In this document: one piece after another, positions 37,705-49,656 of the stretch | How positions within the stretch are numbered: position 1 is the stretch's first letter | How the letters are laid out: the number at the start of each line of letters is the position of its first letter | Assembly (NCBI RefSeq): GCF_010131535.1 | Contig: NZ_WUBS01000002.1 | Span: 310,001-374,000, forward strand | DNA from: Acerihabitans arboris | Lineage (GTDB): Bacteria > Pseudomonadota > Gammaproteobacteria > Enterobacterales > Enterobacteriaceae | Reading direction: 5' to 3' | Length of the DNA: 64,000 bases | The notes under the pieces: generated by a model | Seen by the model: only the letters and a program-made list of their open reading frames with translations | What the model was told of the DNA's origin: nothing | The model's database searches: none | Translations under genes and position numbers: made by a program

Positions 37705-38364
37705 ATGGATACCGAGCTATTGCTGCGCATTGCCCTTGCCGGCGGATTAGGCGCGCTGATTGGGCTGGAGCGACAGCTGAGGGCCAAGGAGGCCGGTTTA
37801 CGCACCCATATCCTGGTGTGTATCGGCAGCGCGATGTTTATGATTGTCTCAAAATACGGCTTTGCCGACCTGCTGGCCAACGGACATAATATTGCCCTCG
37901 ACCCCAGCCGCATCTCCGCCCAGGTGGTCAGCGGCATCGGCTTCCTCGGCGCGGGCACTATTATGCTTAATAAACAAATGGTCCGCGGCCTGACGACGGC
38001 GGCCGGGCTGTGGGTCACCGCCGCCATAGGACTGATCGTCGGCAGCGGCATGTATGCCATCGGTATTTTCGGCACCCTGATGACGCTGGTGGTGCTTGAA
38101 GGCATCCGGCAACTGAGCAACCGGCTTATCGGCCAGCGTTATATGATCATGCTGTCGCTGGCCCCCGCCGGGATCGATTTGGTGATGCAGACATTAAGAA
38201 AACGCCATATCCGGGTAATACGATCCTCGGTGGCGCGTAATGATGATGAGAATAAAGACTGTAAAATGACGCTGGAAGTCATGATGCATGCCCGCTATAA
38301 ACCGGCGGAAATCTATAGCCAGCTGCTGGCCATCGAGGGCATGCACAAAATTGATATCCGTTAG
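37705..38364 (+). CDS. MgtC/SapB family membrane protein
   Basis: This 219-residue inner-membrane protein has an N-terminal half with about five hydrophobic segments bearing the MgtC motifs GGLGALIGLERQLRAKEAGLRTH, GIGFLGAGTIM and GLTTAAGLWVTAAIGL. A C-terminal ACT-like cytoplasmic domain (about 145-219) follows. In Salmonella MgtC inhibits the F1Fo ATPase and supports growth at low Mg2+ and in macrophages; other SapB members are less defined. ATG 37705 has a strong AAGGAGG. No mgtB or mgtA is adjacent. It could act in host adaptation together with PhoPQ, encoded 6 kb away. Confidence 0.88.
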   Translation: MDTELLLRIALAGGLGALIGLERQLRAKEAGLRTHILVCIGSAMFMIVSKYGFADLLANGHNIALDPSRISAQVVSGIGFLGAGTIMLNKQMVRGLTTAAGLWVTAAIGLIVGSGMYAIGIFGTLMTLVVLEGIRQLSNRLIGQRYMIMLSLAPAGIDLVMQTLRKRHIRVIRSSVARNDDENKDCKMTLEVMMHARYKPAEIYSQLLAIEGMHKIDIR

Positions 38365-38366
38365 CC

Positions 38367-38810
38367 TTATTTATGCAGGCATTGACCCGGCGTGACCTTT
38401 ACCACGCCGATAAGTTTTGCGTCATTACCGTAGTAATTATAATTCGACGCCACACCCATTTTCGCCAACGAACTCTTAGCGGTGCAGTATTTATTTAATA
38501 TATTAGCAAATAAAAAATCATTAATGTCTTTGCCGGTAATCTGGCCGCTATTATAATGAATCAACGTGTAGTTATAAACAAAAGTTTCATCCAGCGCCAG
38601 GGTATTATCCAGCCGGGTTTGCTCGTCGACCATCATCGGCAAGGTCGAGTTCATTTCCGAGGCGGTTTGCAGCAGCGATTGAGAGAGGGAAGAACGTTTG
38701 GGATAGACAATTTTTCCCGATTCAAATCCCACGAATTTACTGATAAACGCGCCAGCCAAGACCGCGGCCAGCGCCATGAGCCAACCGGCCCGTTTTTTAG
38801 ATAAATTCAT
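38367..38810 (-). CDS. conserved hypothetical single-span membrane protein
   Basis: This 147-residue protein has an N-terminal basic stretch and one membrane segment (about residues 8-25), then a soluble, probably periplasmic, domain. It has the pattern [18 protein letters not shown], then [12 protein letters not shown], and two cysteines near the C-terminus (NKYCTAK and TPGQCLHK) that could form a disulfide. This NYTL/YYG pattern recurs in uncharacterised proteobacterial proteins. ATG at 38808-38810 has GGAAGG 8 nt upstream. It is divergent from rluE. Confidence 0.7.
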   Translation of the reverse strand: MNLSKKRAGWLMALAAVLAGAFISKFVGFESGKIVYPKRSSLSQSLLQTASEMNSTLPMMVDEQTRLDNTLALDETFVYNYTLIHYNSGQITGKDINDFLFANILNKYCTAKSSLAKMGVASNYNYYGNDAKLIGVVKVTPGQCLHK

Positions 38811-38958
38811 CCTGAATACCTTCCACAAAAAGCCAACGCCAATCAAAACCGATTTGCAGTATAATACCTACAATAACCACCACCGCACAGACCATGACGA
38901 GCCTCCTATTAAAAATAACAGCCTTTCCCGATTCAGTCCGCGCCGTCCCCCCGCCCCG

Positions 38959-39510
38959 ATGCGGGGGCCCCGGCGCGTCATTTTATTCAACAAGCCTTAT
39001 GATGTCCTGCCGCAGTTTACCGACGACGCCGGACGCCTGACGCTGAAACACTATATCCCGATACCGGATATCTATGCCGCCGGCCGTTTGGATCGCGACA
39101 GCGAGGGATTGATGATCCTGACCAATGACGCCAAATTAAAGACCCGATTAACGCAGCCCGCCGAAAAAGCGGCTAAGATTTATTATGTTCAGGTGGAAGG
39201 CGAGCCTGAAGACGCCGCGTTAAAGCTTTTGCGCACCGGCGTCACCTTAAGCGACGGGCCGACCCTGCCCGCCGGCGCGCAGCGCGTCAAGGAGCCCGTC
39301 TGGTTATGGGCGCGCACCCCGCCCATCAGGGAGCGTAAAGCCATCCCCACCTGCTGGCTTAAAATCACCTTATATGAGGGCCGTAACCGGCAGGTCAGGC
39401 GCATGACCGCCCATATCGGCCACCCTACCCTGAGGCTTATCCGTTATCAAATGGCGGATCAGACCCTGTTGGATCTGGCGCCGGGGGAATGGCGCGAAGT
39501 CCAGTTATGA
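38959..39510 (+). CDS. rluE: 23S rRNA pseudouridine(2457) synthase
   Basis: This RsuA-family enzyme makes pseudouridine 2457 in 23S rRNA. The conserved [21 protein letters not shown] start, the catalytic Asp in [15 protein letters not shown] and the C-terminal [17 protein letters not shown] are all present. The frame is open back to 38776, but a TATAAT at 38857-38862 and the divergent gene make a start that far upstream unlikely. ATG 38959 keeps the whole catalytic domain, though it lacks a good ribosome-binding site, and TTG 38854 is possible. In E. coli icd lies beyond rluE; here it is replaced by accessory genes. Confidence 0.9.
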   Translation: MRGPRRVILFNKPYDVLPQFTDDAGRLTLKHYIPIPDIYAAGRLDRDSEGLMILTNDAKLKTRLTQPAEKAAKIYYVQVEGEPEDAALKLLRTGVTLSDGPTLPAGAQRVKEPVWLWARTPPIRERKAIPTCWLKITLYEGRNRQVRRMTAHIGHPTLRLIRYQMADQTLLDLAPGEWREVQL

Positions 39511-39575
39511 CACCCGTAGTCATTACGGATGCCCGCCCCGGGCATCCCGGTATCCGCAAGCGTTAAGGAGCGCGC

Positions 39576-40028
39576 ATGTTCAAGCCGCATGTCACCGTTG
39601 CCTGTGTTGTCCAGGCGGAGGATTCCTTTTTGATTGTCGAGGAAACCATTCACGGCAATCCCCGCTGGAACCAGCCGGCGGGGCATTTGGAAGCCGATGA
39701 GACCATTGTCCAGGCCGCCCGGCGCGAGCTATGGGAGGAGGCGGGCATCCACGCCCAGCCCCAGGCGCTGCTGCGTCTTCACCAATGGATCGCGCCCGAC
39801 AAAACGCCTTTCCTGCGCTTTTTGTTCGCCATTGATTTGCCCAAACGCGTTACCGCCATTCCCCAGGACGATGATATCGATCGCTGCCTGTGGCTACCGG
39901 CGGACGAGATCCTGGCGTCGGGCCAACTGCGTTCGCCGCTGGTGGCGGAGAGTATCCTGTGCTATCAACAGGATAAACGCTATCCGGTGGATATACTTAA
40001 CTCGTTCCAGTGGCCCTTCGCGCTGTAA
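39576..40028 (+). CDS. nudJ: Nudix hydrolase NudJ (phosphatase NudJ)
   Basis: This 150-residue Nudix enzyme hydrolyses nucleoside tri/diphosphates and the thiamine precursor HMP-PP. The Nudix box runs from G in GHLEADET to the REL-EE-G residues of [10 protein letters not shown] (about residues 33-56). [22 protein letters not shown] and [20 protein letters not shown] match E. coli. AAGGAG precedes the ATG by 5 nt. It is co-directional with mnmA 117 nt later. Confidence 0.95.
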   Translation: MFKPHVTVACVVQAEDSFLIVEETIHGNPRWNQPAGHLEADETIVQAARRELWEEAGIHAQPQALLRLHQWIAPDKTPFLRFLFAIDLPKRVTAIPQDDDIDRCLWLPADEILASGQLRSPLVAESILCYQQDKRYPVDILNSFQWPFAL

Positions 40029-40145
40029 TCGCTCTTTCTGTCACCCGTGGACGGTGGCGCGCGGGGTGCCTGCCGTGGTAAAATCCGCCGCCTCGTATCA
40101 CCAGCGCGCGGCGTAAAGGCGCGCTACCCCGTTTGTGAGAATCCC

Positions 40146-41255
40146 ATGTCAGAAAACAGTCAGCTTAAAGCGATCGTCGGTATGTCCGGCGGTGTTGATT
40201 CATCCGTCTCCGCCTACCTGTTGCAACAGCAGGGTTATCAGGTGGAGGGACTGTTTATGAAGAATTGGGAGGAGGACGACAACGAGGAGTATTGCACCGC
40301 AGCGAGCGATCTGGCCGACGCGCAGGCGGTCTGCGATAAACTGTCGATCCCCTTGCATACGGTCAACTTCGCCGCCGAGTACTGGGATAACGTGTTTGAA
40401 CTGTTCCTGGCGGAATACAAAGCCGGGCGCACGCCCAACCCCGACGTGCTGTGCAATAAAGAGATCAAGTTCAAGGCCTTCCTGGAATTTGCCGCCGAAG
40501 ATCTGGGCGCCGATTTTATCGCCACCGGCCATTACGTGCGCCGCCGTGACGTGGCGGGCAAAAGCCAGCTGCTGCGCGGTCTCGACGATAATAAAGACCA
40601 GAGCTATTTTTTATATACCCTCAGCCATGGCCAGCTGGCGCAGTGCCTGTTCCCGGTGGGCGAGCTGGCCAAGCCGGAAGTGCGGCGCATTGCCGCCGAA
40701 CTGGGGCTGGTGACCGCCGGCAAGAAAGACTCCACCGGCATCTGCTTTATCGGCGAACGCCGGTTTCGCGAGTTCCTCGGCCGTTACCTGCCGGCCCGGC
40801 CCGGCCCGATACTGACGGTTGAAGGGCAGCGGGTCGGCGAACACCAGGGGCTGATGTACCACACGCTGGGGCAGCGTAAGGGGCTGGGCATCGGCGGCAC
40901 GCGCGAAGGCAACGATGAACCCTGGTACGTGGTGGACAAGCTGATGGACGATAACATCCTGGTGGTGGCCCAGGGCCATGGGCACCCGCGCCTGATGTCG
41001 GTCGGCCTGGTCGCCGGGCAGCTGAACTGGGTGGATCGGCTGTCCCTGGCCGGGCCGTTGCGCTGCGTGGTGAAAACCCGCTATCGCCAGCAGGATGTCC
41101 CCTGCCTGGTCGAGCCGCTGGCGGACGGGCAGATCCGGGTGCTGTTCGACGCGCCGGTAGCGGCGGTGACGCCCGGGCAATCGGCGGTATTTTATCTTGA
41201 TGAACTGTGCCTGGGCGGCGGCGTCATCGAGTCCCGGCTGCCGCTGCAGGATTAG
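40146..41255 (+). CDS. mnmA: tRNA-specific 2-thiouridylase MnmA
   Basis: This 369-residue enzyme makes s2U34 in tRNA-Lys, -Glu and -Gln, taking sulfur via the TusE relay. The PP-loop [17 protein letters not shown] is at the N-terminus, and the two active-site cysteines lie in [13 protein letters not shown] and [11 protein letters not shown]. The C-terminal beta-domain includes [16 protein letters not shown] 40146 matches the family start (MSE); the open frame upstream is not conserved. A GC hairpin follows the stop. Confidence 0.97.
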   Translation: MSENSQLKAIVGMSGGVDSSVSAYLLQQQGYQVEGLFMKNWEEDDNEEYCTAASDLADAQAVCDKLSIPLHTVNFAAEYWDNVFELFLAEYKAGRTPNPDVLCNKEIKFKAFLEFAAEDLGADFIATGHYVRRRDVAGKSQLLRGLDDNKDQSYFLYTLSHGQLAQCLFPVGELAKPEVRRIAAELGLVTAGKKDSTGICFIGERRFREFLGRYLPARPGPILTVEGQRVGEHQGLMYHTLGQRKGLGIGGTREGNDEPWYVVDKLMDDNILVVAQGHGHPRLMSVGLVAGQLNWVDRLSLAGPLRCVVKTRYRQQDVPCLVEPLADGQIRVLFDAPVAAVTPGQSAVFYLDELCLGGGVIESRLPLQD

Positions 41256-41262
41256 TCCGCGC

Positions 41263-41281
41263 GGCGCGGGCATCCCGCGCC
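41263..41281 (+). terminator. hairpin just after mnmA
   Basis: GGCGCGGG-CAT-CCCGCGCC is a perfect 8-bp stem 8 nt past the stop. A second stem, GTAAACC/GGTTTAC (41310-41330), followed shortly by a TTTT, lies 30 nt further on. Together they may end the mnmA transcript before hflD. Confidence 0.4.
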
Positions 41282-41463
41282 GAAGCCCGCGCCTTTCCCC
41301 GCCCGCCGCGTAAACCTGATCTGGGTTTACCCCGCGTTTTGTGGCATGATCGACGGCAATGACCTAAACGACTTATCGCCGGGCTGTCCCCGGCAGGCGG
41401 TTAAACGCCGCCCGCGCGAGATAAAACGCCATCGCATAATCAGGGAAGTGTACAGGAGTGACC

Positions 41464-42090
41464 TTGGCTAAGAATTATTATGATATTACGCTGGCATTGG
41501 CGGGGATCTGCCAAAGCGCGTTGTTGGTCCAGCAATTGGCCCATAAGGGAATGTGCGACGACGCGGCGCTCGAAGTGTCGCTGCGCAGCCTGCTTGACCT
41601 CAATCCGCCCGCGACGCTGGCCGTTTACGGCAATCAGGCGGCCAATATCAAGCCCGGCCTGGAAGCGATGATGGGCATGCTTAACGCATCGCGCGAGGGC
41701 GTGGGGGCGGAACAAACGCGTTATACCCTGAGCCTGATGGTGCTGGAGCGTAAACTGCACGCCAATAAAAGCGCCCTGGACGAACTGGCGAAGCGCATCG
41801 GGCAGCTCGATCGCCAGCTGTCTCATTTTGATTTAATGTCCGACACCGTGATAAGCGCCATGGCGTCGATTTACGTGGACGTCATCAGCCCGCTGGGTCC
41901 GCGCATACAGGTTACCGGCACGCCGGCGATGCTACAGAACCTACAGGTACAGGCCAAGGTACGCGCCGCGTTATTGGCCGGTATTCGTTCCGCAGTGCTT
42001 TGGCAACAGGTGGGCGGCGGCCGTTTGCAACTGATGTTCGGCCGTAACCGTCTGTTCAGGCAGGCCCGGCAAATTCTTGCACAATGTTGA
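41464..42090 (+). CDS. hflD: high frequency lysogenization protein HflD
   Basis: This 208-residue peripheral membrane protein in E. coli binds lambda CII and modulates lysogeny. The likely start is TTG 41464, with AGGAG 5 nt upstream, giving [19 protein letters not shown] as in E. coli; GTG 41458 lies inside that ribosome-binding site. [19 protein letters not shown] and [16 protein letters not shown] are conserved. It lies between mnmA and purB, 24 nt before the purB start, as in other enterobacteria. Confidence 0.94.
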   Translation: MAKNYYDITLALAGICQSALLVQQLAHKGMCDDAALEVSLRSLLDLNPPATLAVYGNQAANIKPGLEAMMGMLNASREGVGAEQTRYTLSLMVLERKLHANKSALDELAKRIGQLDRQLSHFDLMSDTVISAMASIYVDVISPLGPRIQVTGTPAMLQNLQVQAKVRAALLAGIRSAVLWQQVGGGRLQLMFGRNRLFRQARQILAQC

Positions 42091-43485
<1,395 letters not shown>

Positions 43486-43522
43486 CGCTTCCGTGGCGGG
43501 AAATGCGCGCATTGAACGCTCC

Positions 43523-43568
43523 GGTTAAAGCTCTGTTGAAGATAAGTTTAGCCATCCTCTGGGATACT
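43523..43568 (+). promoter_or_regulatory. phoPQ promoter with three-part PhoP box
   Basis: GGTTAA (43523), TGTTGA (43534) and AGTTTA (43545) are direct repeats spaced 11 bp apart, each close to the PhoP half-site (T/G)GTTTA. The last ends 12 nt before a GATACT -10 hexamer (43563-43568), the usual geometry for PhoP-activated promoters. It implies autoregulation of phoPQ. Confidence 0.65.
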
Positions 43569-43666
43569 CTCCCAAAAGACGTCCACCAGCCCAGGGGATT
43601 GTTTTTACAAGTTTGCAGATACGGGTGATTAAGGCTCGTTACTGGTGCTTTAACTTAGGAGTTGCG

Positions 43667-44338
43667 ATGCGAGTTCTGGTTATAGAAGATAATTCTCTTC
43701 TTCGTCATCACCTGACAGTACAAATGCGTGAAATGGGTCATCAGGTTGATGCCGCCGCCGATGCCAGAGAGGCGGATTACTTTTTGCATGAACATCCACC
43801 TGATATCGCCATTGTCGACCTCGGACTACCCGACGAAGACGGTTTGAGCCTGATACGCCGCTGGCGTACGCACCAGGTAAAAATTCCTATTCTGGTGCTC
43901 ACCGCGCGCGAGGGCTGGCAGGATAAGGTCACCGTGCTGGAAGCCGGCGCGGATGACTATGTGACCAAGCCTTTCCATCTTGAGGAAGTGGTGGCGCGCA
44001 TGCAGGCCCTGATGCGCCGCAACAGCGGGCTGGCCTCGCAGGTCATTACCCTGCCGCCGTTCCAAATCGATCTCTCGCGCCGCGAATTGATGATCAACAA
44101 TGAGCATATCAAGCTGACGGCATTTGAATATACGATTATCGAAACGCTGATCCGCAACGCCGGTAAGGTCGTCAGCAAGGACTCCCTGATGCTGCAACTT
44201 TATCCCGACGCTGAACTGCGCGAGAGTCATACCATTGATGTTCTCATGGGGCGATTGCGAAAAAAAATGCAGGCCGATTATCCGTACGAAGTGATCACGA
44301 CGGTTCGTGGGCAGGGCTATCGTTTTGATGTTAATTAA
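43667..44338 (+). CDS. phoP: two-component response regulator PhoP
   Basis: This 223-residue OmpR-type regulator has a receiver domain with phospho-acceptor D51 ([13 protein letters not shown]) and Lys in [14 protein letters not shown] winged-helix domain (about 125-223) ends with [17 protein letters not shown] and [15 protein letters not shown] 43667 has TTAGGAG 6 nt upstream. It controls Mg2+, acid and antimicrobial-peptide responses in enterobacteria. The kinase phoQ follows after 5 nt. Confidence 0.97.
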   Translation: MRVLVIEDNSLLRHHLTVQMREMGHQVDAAADAREADYFLHEHPPDIAIVDLGLPDEDGLSLIRRWRTHQVKIPILVLTAREGWQDKVTVLEAGADDYVTKPFHLEEVVARMQALMRRNSGLASQVITLPPFQIDLSRRELMINNEHIKLTAFEYTIIETLIRNAGKVVSKDSLMLQLYPDAELRESHTIDVLMGRLRKKMQADYPYEVITTVRGQGYRFDVN

Positions 44339-44343
44339 GCTCT

Positions 44344-45822
44344 ATGGCCCATTTCCCATATCCACATAAGAAGCCCTTCTCGCTTCGCGTCAGATTCCTG
44401 CTGGCCACCGCCTGCGTGGTTCTGGCGCTTTCCCTTTGCTATGGCATGGTTGCGGTCATCGGCTATAGCGTCAGCTTCGATAAAACCTCGTTTCGCCTGC
44501 TGCGCGGCGAAAGCAATCTGTTTTTCAGCCTGGCGCAGTGGAAGGACAATCGGCTGACTATCGCCGTCCCGCCGAATATCGACATCAATTTTGCCGCGCT
44601 GGTGCTTATCTATGACGATAAGGGCCAAATCCTCTGGCGTCAGCGCTATGTGCCGGCGCTGGAAACGCGGCTAAAGCCGGAATGGCTGGCTAAAACCGGC
44701 TATTTCGAGCTGGATACCGACACCCGCACCAGCAGCGCGGTGCTGGGCGACAATCCCACCGCCCAGGACAAATTAAAGGATTTCGACAGCAGCGACAGCA
44801 ACGCGCTGACCCACTCCGTGGCGGTGAATCGTTATCCGGCCACCGGGCGGCTGCCGCCGTTGACCATCGTGGTGGTGGACACCATTCCCCATGAGCTGCA
44901 GCGTACCGACCTGGTCTGGGAATGGTTCAGCTATGTATTGCTGGCCAATCTGCTCTTGGTGGTGCCGCTGCTGTGGCTGGCGGCGCACTGGAGCCTGCGG
45001 CCGATCAAGGATCTGGTGCGGCAGGTGCGCGAGCTGGAAGGAGGCGAGCGGGACCTGCTGGACGAAAACCCGCCGCGCGAGCTGGGCATCCTGGTGCGTA
45101 ACCTGAATATCCTGCTGAATAACGAACGCCAGCGTTACCAGAAGTATCGCTCCACCCTGTCCGATCTCACCCACAGCCTGAAAACCCCGTTGGCGGTGCT
45201 GCAGACCACCCTGCGCTCCCTGCGCACCGGCCGCGAAACCAATATCGAGCTGGTTGAGCCGATTATGCTTGAGCAGATCAGCCGTATTTCCCAACAAATC
45301 GGCTATTATCTGCACCGCGCCAGCGTGCACTCCGACTATAACGTTCTGAGCCGCGAACTGCATTCGGTGCCGGCGTTGCTGGATAGCCTATGCTCGGCGC
45401 TTAATAAAGTGTATAAGCGCAAAGGGGTATCCATTTCAGTGAATGTCACGCCCGAGCTCACCTTTATCGGCGATCAAAACGACTTTATGGAAGTGATGGG
45501 CAATATCCTCGATAACGCCTGCAAATACTGTCTGGAGTTTGTTGAAGTCAGCGCCAGGGCCAGCGTAAAAGAACTGCACCTGCTTGTCGAGGACGACGGC
45601 CCGGGCATTCCCGCCTCCGAACGTACGCTGATTTTCAAGCGCGGGCAGCGCGCGGATACCCTGCGGCCCGGGCAAGGCCTGGGCCTGTCGCTCGCGGCGG
45701 AAATACTGGAACAATACGAGGGCGACATCATTGTCGGGGAAAGCGAAAGCGAAAACGGCGAGCGCCGCACGTTGGTGGAAGTGATCTTTAAACGCCAGCA
45801 GGATTACCAGGACGACGATTAA
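44344..45822 (+). CDS. phoQ: sensor histidine kinase PhoQ with depleted acidic patch
   Basis: This 492-residue kinase has a first membrane span at about 17-38, a periplasmic PAS-like sensor (about 45-190), a second span at about 194-215 and a HAMP. H277 lies in [15 protein letters not shown], followed by an ATPase domain with NILDNACKY and DDGPGIP. Kinase and membrane parts follow E. coli closely. In the sensor, the E. coli acidic cluster EDDDDAE (about 148-154), which binds Mg2+ and cationic peptides, corresponds here to DFDSSDSN (146-153), with only three acids. Ligand response is therefore probably altered. A loss of PhoQ sensing is known from the insect symbiont Sodalis glossinidius. Confidence 0.96.
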   Translation: MAHFPYPHKKPFSLRVRFLLATACVVLALSLCYGMVAVIGYSVSFDKTSFRLLRGESNLFFSLAQWKDNRLTIAVPPNIDINFAALVLIYDDKGQILWRQRYVPALETRLKPEWLAKTGYFELDTDTRTSSAVLGDNPTAQDKLKDFDSSDSNALTHSVAVNRYPATGRLPPLTIVVVDTIPHELQRTDLVWEWFSYVLLANLLLVVPLLWLAAHWSLRPIKDLVRQVRELEGGERDLLDENPPRELGILVRNLNILLNNERQRYQKYRSTLSDLTHSLKTPLAVLQTTLRSLRTGRETNIELVEPIMLEQISRISQQIGYYLHRASVHSDYNVLSRELHSVPALLDSLCSALNKVYKRKGVSISVNVTPELTFIGDQNDFMEVMGNILDNACKYCLEFVEVSARASVKELHLLVEDDGPGIPASERTLIFKRGQRADTLRPGQGLGLSLAAEILEQYEGDIIVGESESENGERRTLVEVIFKRQQDYQDDD

Positions 45823-45971
45823 CCGACAGCGGCATGGCTTATGTTTTGATGAAAAATAGCGTCATTGACCTATTTAATATCGATCTTTTGCGGCATGTCG
45901 GATAATTTAACCCCCGCCTCCCAGCGGCTTCCGTTATAATCCAGTCAGGGTCCCTTACGGTGGAATAAGCT

Positions 45972-47093
45972 ATGGATTATCAACTCGATCTTGACTGGAA
46001 TGACTTTTTACAGCGCTACTGGCAAAAACGGCCGGTGATTATCAAACGCGCTTTTAAGGATTTTAAGGACCCATTGACGCCGGATGAACTGGCGGGCCTG
46101 GCGATGGAAACCGAGGTTGACAGCCGCCTGGTCAGCCATGAAGACGGGCGCTGGCAGGTCAGCCATGGGCCTTTCGAGAGTTTTGATAAGCTCAGCGAGA
46201 ACAACTGGTCGCTGCTGGTACAGGCCGTTGACCACTGGCATGAGCCTTCCGCCGCGCTGATGCGCCCCTTCCGGCAGCTTCCCGACTGGCGCATCGACGA
46301 TCTGATGATCTCTTTTGCCGTGCCCGGCGGCGGCGTCGGCCCTCATCTTGATCAATACGACGTGTTTATCATCCAGGGACAGGGTCGCCGCCATTGGCGG
46401 GTCGGCGAAAAAAAGGCGCTGAAACAACATTGTCCCCATCCGGATCTGCTGCAGGTTGAGCCTTTCGACGCCATTATCGATGAAGAAATGGAGCCGGGGG
46501 ACGTGCTGTATATTCCGCCCGGATATCCCCACGAAGGCTATTCGCTGGAAAACGCGCTTAACTATTCCGTGGGCTTCCGGGCCCCCAGCGGGCGTGAACT
46601 GGTCAGCGGGTTTGCCGATTACGTCCTGGCGCAGGAATTAGGCAGCCAGCGCTATGGCGACCCGTCGCTGGCCCTGCGTCCCGACCCGGCCGCCGTGCTG
46701 CCGGAAGAGATCGATGCGCTGCGCGCCATGATGATGGATCTGGTCCAGCAGCCGGAACAATTTAACCACTGGTTCGGCGAGTTTATTTCCCAATCGCGCC
46801 ATGAGCTGGATATTGCCCCGCCGGAGCCGCCTTACCAGGCCGGTGAAATCTACGATTTGCTGCGCCAGGGCGACCAATTGCATCGTCTCGGCGGCCTGCG
46901 CGTGCTGAAAGTGGGCGAAGAATGTTATGTTAACGGTGAGCAAATTGTCACCCAGCATAAGCAGGCGGTGGCGGTGTTGGCCAGCGCTTACGCTATTGGC
47001 GGCGCGCAGTTTGGCGAGGCGTTGGACGATCCCTCGTTCCTGGCGTTGTTGACGGCGCTTATCAATAGCGGGTACTGGTACTTTAAGAACTGA
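45972..47093 (+). CDS. roxA: 50S ribosomal protein L16 arginine 3-hydroxylase
   Basis: This JmjC-type Fe(II)/2-oxoglutarate oxygenase (YcfD) hydroxylates an arginine of ribosomal protein L16. It has 373 residues, as in E. coli. Iron ligands H125 and D127 lie in GPHLDQYDVF and H187 in PPGYPHEGYS. A winged-helix-like C-terminal region follows. GTGGAAT precedes the ATG. It is convergent with pepT. Confidence 0.95.
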   Translation: MDYQLDLDWNDFLQRYWQKRPVIIKRAFKDFKDPLTPDELAGLAMETEVDSRLVSHEDGRWQVSHGPFESFDKLSENNWSLLVQAVDHWHEPSAALMRPFRQLPDWRIDDLMISFAVPGGGVGPHLDQYDVFIIQGQGRRHWRVGEKKALKQHCPHPDLLQVEPFDAIIDEEMEPGDVLYIPPGYPHEGYSLENALNYSVGFRAPSGRELVSGFADYVLAQELGSQRYGDPSLALRPDPAAVLPEEIDALRAMMMDLVQQPEQFNHWFGEFISQSRHELDIAPPEPPYQAGEIYDLLRQGDQLHRLGGLRVLKVGEECYVNGEQIVTQHKQAVAVLASAYAIGGAQFGEALDDPSFLALLTALINSGYWYFKN

Positions 47094-47201
47094 GGCGCGC
47101 CTGCATCGGCAGGGCGTGCCGCGCTGGCTGTAGCGGTTGGCGTTGGCACCCCTGGCCCACCCACCGCCCGTGCGTTGACGCGTATTAAATGCGAACGGCC
47201 A

Positions 47202-48449
47202 TTACAACTTACGCGGCATGCCTTTCGCGCGCAACGCGCTCAGCTCGGCGATACGCATAATCACCCGGACCGCTTTTTCCATGCCGTCTTGCGAGGCGAA
47301 TTCATGTTTACCGTGGTAGTTATAACCGCCGGTAAATAAATTCGGGCACGGCAAACCGCGAAACGACAGCTGTGCGCCGTCGGTGCCGCCGCGAATCGGT
47401 TTCATCACCGGCTCAAGACCGCAGTCACGCAGCGCCTGCTGCGCCAGTTCGATAATATGCGGATGCCGGGCCACCTGCTCATGCATATTGTAGTAGCTGT
47501 CTTCAATAGTCAGTTCAATATAACAATCCGGGTGCAGGCCCTTGCCCAGCGTTTCGGCGGTGGTGATCATAAACTGCTTACGGGCCTCAAAGCGCTGGCG
47601 GTTAAAATCACGCACGATGTAATGCATCTCAGCCCGGTCAACGCTGCCTTTCATGCTATTGAGGTGATAAAACCCCTCGTAGCCTTCTGTGGTCTCGGGC
47701 GTTTCGTCGGCCGGCATCTGCTGGTGAAAACGCGCGGCCAGCGTCAGGGCATTGACCATCACCCCTTTGGCGGTGCCGGGATGAACATTGTTACCGACAA
47801 TTTTCACCAGCACCGACGCGGCGTTGAAGTTTTCGTATTCCAGTTCGCCGATACCGCCGCCGTCCATGGTATAAGCCCACTCCGCGCCAAAACGCTCGAC
47901 ATCAAAAAACTGTGCGCCCTTGCCGACTTCTTCATCGGGGGTAAACGCGATACGAATATCGCCATGGGGGATCTGTTTCGCCTTAATGCGCACCATGGCG
48001 GTAATAATCTCCGCAATGCCGGCTTTATCATCAGCCCCGAGCAACGTTTTGCCATCGGTGGTGATCAGGGTATGGCCCATCAGCTGATGCAATACCGGGA
48101 ACATCACCGGCGAAAGGATCTCATCACCGTTGCCCAAGGCGATATCGCCGCCGCGATAATTTTCGACAATCTGCGGATTGACGTGTTTGCCGGTAAAGTC
48201 CGGAGCGGTATCCATATGGGAAATAAAGCCGATAACCGGCACCGGCCAAGCGACATTGGAGGGTAAGGTTGCCATCAGGCACCCGTGATCGCTTAACGTC
48301 ACCTGCTCAAACCCCAGTGAAGAAAGTTCTTCCTGCAGCGCATGAGCCAGTTTCCATTGCCCTTCGGTGCTGGGTACTTGTTTAACCCCCGGTTTGGACT
48401 GGGTATCAAAGGAAACATAATGTAGAAAACGATCGAGTAATTTGTCCAT
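47202..48449 (-). CDS. pepT: peptidase T (tripeptide aminopeptidase)
   Basis: This M20B zinc aminopeptidase removes N-terminal residues from tripeptides. Metal ligands include HMDTAPD, the bridging Asp in LLGADDKAG and PDEEVGKGA, and late His in [11 protein letters not shown] at 48447-48449 gives [18 protein letters not shown] as in E. coli; ATG 48467 also has a good AGGAG and would add six residues. In E. coli potABCD lies divergently next to pepT; here that operon is absent. Confidence 0.95.
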   Translation of the reverse strand: MDKLLDRFLHYVSFDTQSKPGVKQVPSTEGQWKLAHALQEELSSLGFEQVTLSDHGCLMATLPSNVAWPVPVIGFISHMDTAPDFTGKHVNPQIVENYRGGDIALGNGDEILSPVMFPVLHQLMGHTLITTDGKTLLGADDKAGIAEIITAMVRIKAKQIPHGDIRIAFTPDEEVGKGAQFFDVERFGAEWAYTMDGGGIGELEYENFNAASVLVKIVGNNVHPGTAKGVMVNALTLAARFHQQMPADETPETTEGYEGFYHLNSMKGSVDRAEMHYIVRDFNRQRFEARKQFMITTAETLGKGLHPDCYIELTIEDSYYNMHEQVARHPHIIELAQQALRDCGLEPVMKPIRGGTDGAQLSFRGLPCPNLFTGGYNYHGKHEFASQDGMEKAVRVIMRIAELSALRAKGMPRKL

Positions 48450-48753
48450 TTTTTCCGCCTGTCGCATCACTGGCTCCTATTATGGGTAGCGATGATTTTT
48501 CAAATATTGTGTCAGGTCAGTTTTCATTGTTTTGACCTGCAAAAAAGCGTAATTGGCTTAGCATAGCCTAATACTATTGAGGATTGTTTAAGTTTTACTT
48601 GTGATGCGGGGGTTAGCTATCTTCGCATGTGCGGGATGGGCGACGTTTCGCTTGCCGCCAGCGGGAGGTTTATGTTGCCCCCGTGCGGCCAATCGACGAA
48701 GGGCCGGCAGGTCCTTCGCCCCTGCCGGAACGTGGTTTTAAGCCAAATAGCGG

Positions 48754-49179
48754 TTAATTAAGGCTCCAGTAGTCCACGATATTATTATTATCAAAAGTGA
48801 CATAAAAACGGTCGCCATGAATTTCAGTGTTGCCACTCATTTTTCCGGATACCTTATTAGCTTGTGAAGATGCTGAATTTGCCGCCCCAGCCAACCCTAA
48901 CGCGCTGGAAATCGCCCCGGTACCAGGGATATAACCTGTCAAACTGGATGCATCGCTTAAATTACCGCTTTTACGATAAACCCAAGTGACGCCATTGGAT
49001 GATTTCTCATTCGTATCGGGTACGCCATACAAACGCTGCACTTCCTGTTGCGTAGTTTTGCCCTTCACAATATGAGACTCGACATAAGACGTGCTGAATT
49101 TATCTTCTCCACCCATCATTCCACCTGAGCAAGCTGAGAGCACGAGAACCATCAGTAAGCCAAAAAAAACCTTTTTCAT
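48754..49179 (-). CDS. SmpA/OmlA-like lipoprotein
   Basis: This 141-residue protein has a lipoprotein signal peptide and lipobox LSAC (Cys about residue 17). Residues 28-70 resemble the SmpA/OmlA (BamE-type) domain: SYVESHIVKGKTTQQEVQRLYGVPD, then GVTWVYRKSG. A Gly/Ala/Ser-rich segment (about 80-105) and a C-terminal strand follow. ATG with AGGAGAT upstream. It is more AT-rich than its neighbours and occupies the spot where potABCD would be expected, so it may be acquired. The role is probably envelope-related; no partner gene is adjacent. Confidence 0.8.
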   Translation of the reverse strand: MKKVFFGLLMVLVLSACSGGMMGGEDKFSTSYVESHIVKGKTTQQEVQRLYGVPDTNEKSSNGVTWVYRKSGNLSDASSLTGYIPGTGAISSALGLAGAANSASSQANKVSGKMSGNTEIHGDRFYVTFDNNNIVDYWSLN

Positions 49180-49656
49180 TTTTATCTCCTGATATTTCCA
49201 TAGTAAGCAAGAAAAACAAATACGCTAAACCAATCATAAATTTTTGTAACATAAATTTAATTAACAGCCAACAATTTATCTCCAATATTCCTAGGGTCAC
49301 GTGCTATTCATTGATTTATAATAATTAAAATTTTCCACCTTTGTAAAAAAAGTGTGAGGAATGTCAATAAATGGTAAGCCACGCTCGATAGCGTGAAAAG
49401 AAGGACGCGAGAATTTGTCTGGATAACGACGTATTTACGGACGTGTAAAGTCACCGGTGCGCGTTACAACGAAGCACTAAATCTTAAATAACGGGATTTA
49501 AGCAATTTTTTCCCTCAAGCCGGGAATTTTCGCATATTAATATATCGCTTCTGTGTAAATAAAAAGCGTTTAATACCGCCATTATCGACAACTGAAATAG
49601 CCGGTCCCATGTCACCCAGCTCTTATGATCCAATGACCATTCAATAATGTGAAGCA

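Noticed and set aside
49180-49656. Insertion-sequence remnant in the AT-rich gap beside the lipoprotein gene
   Set aside because: No transposase fragment, terminal inverted repeats or target duplication could be recognised.
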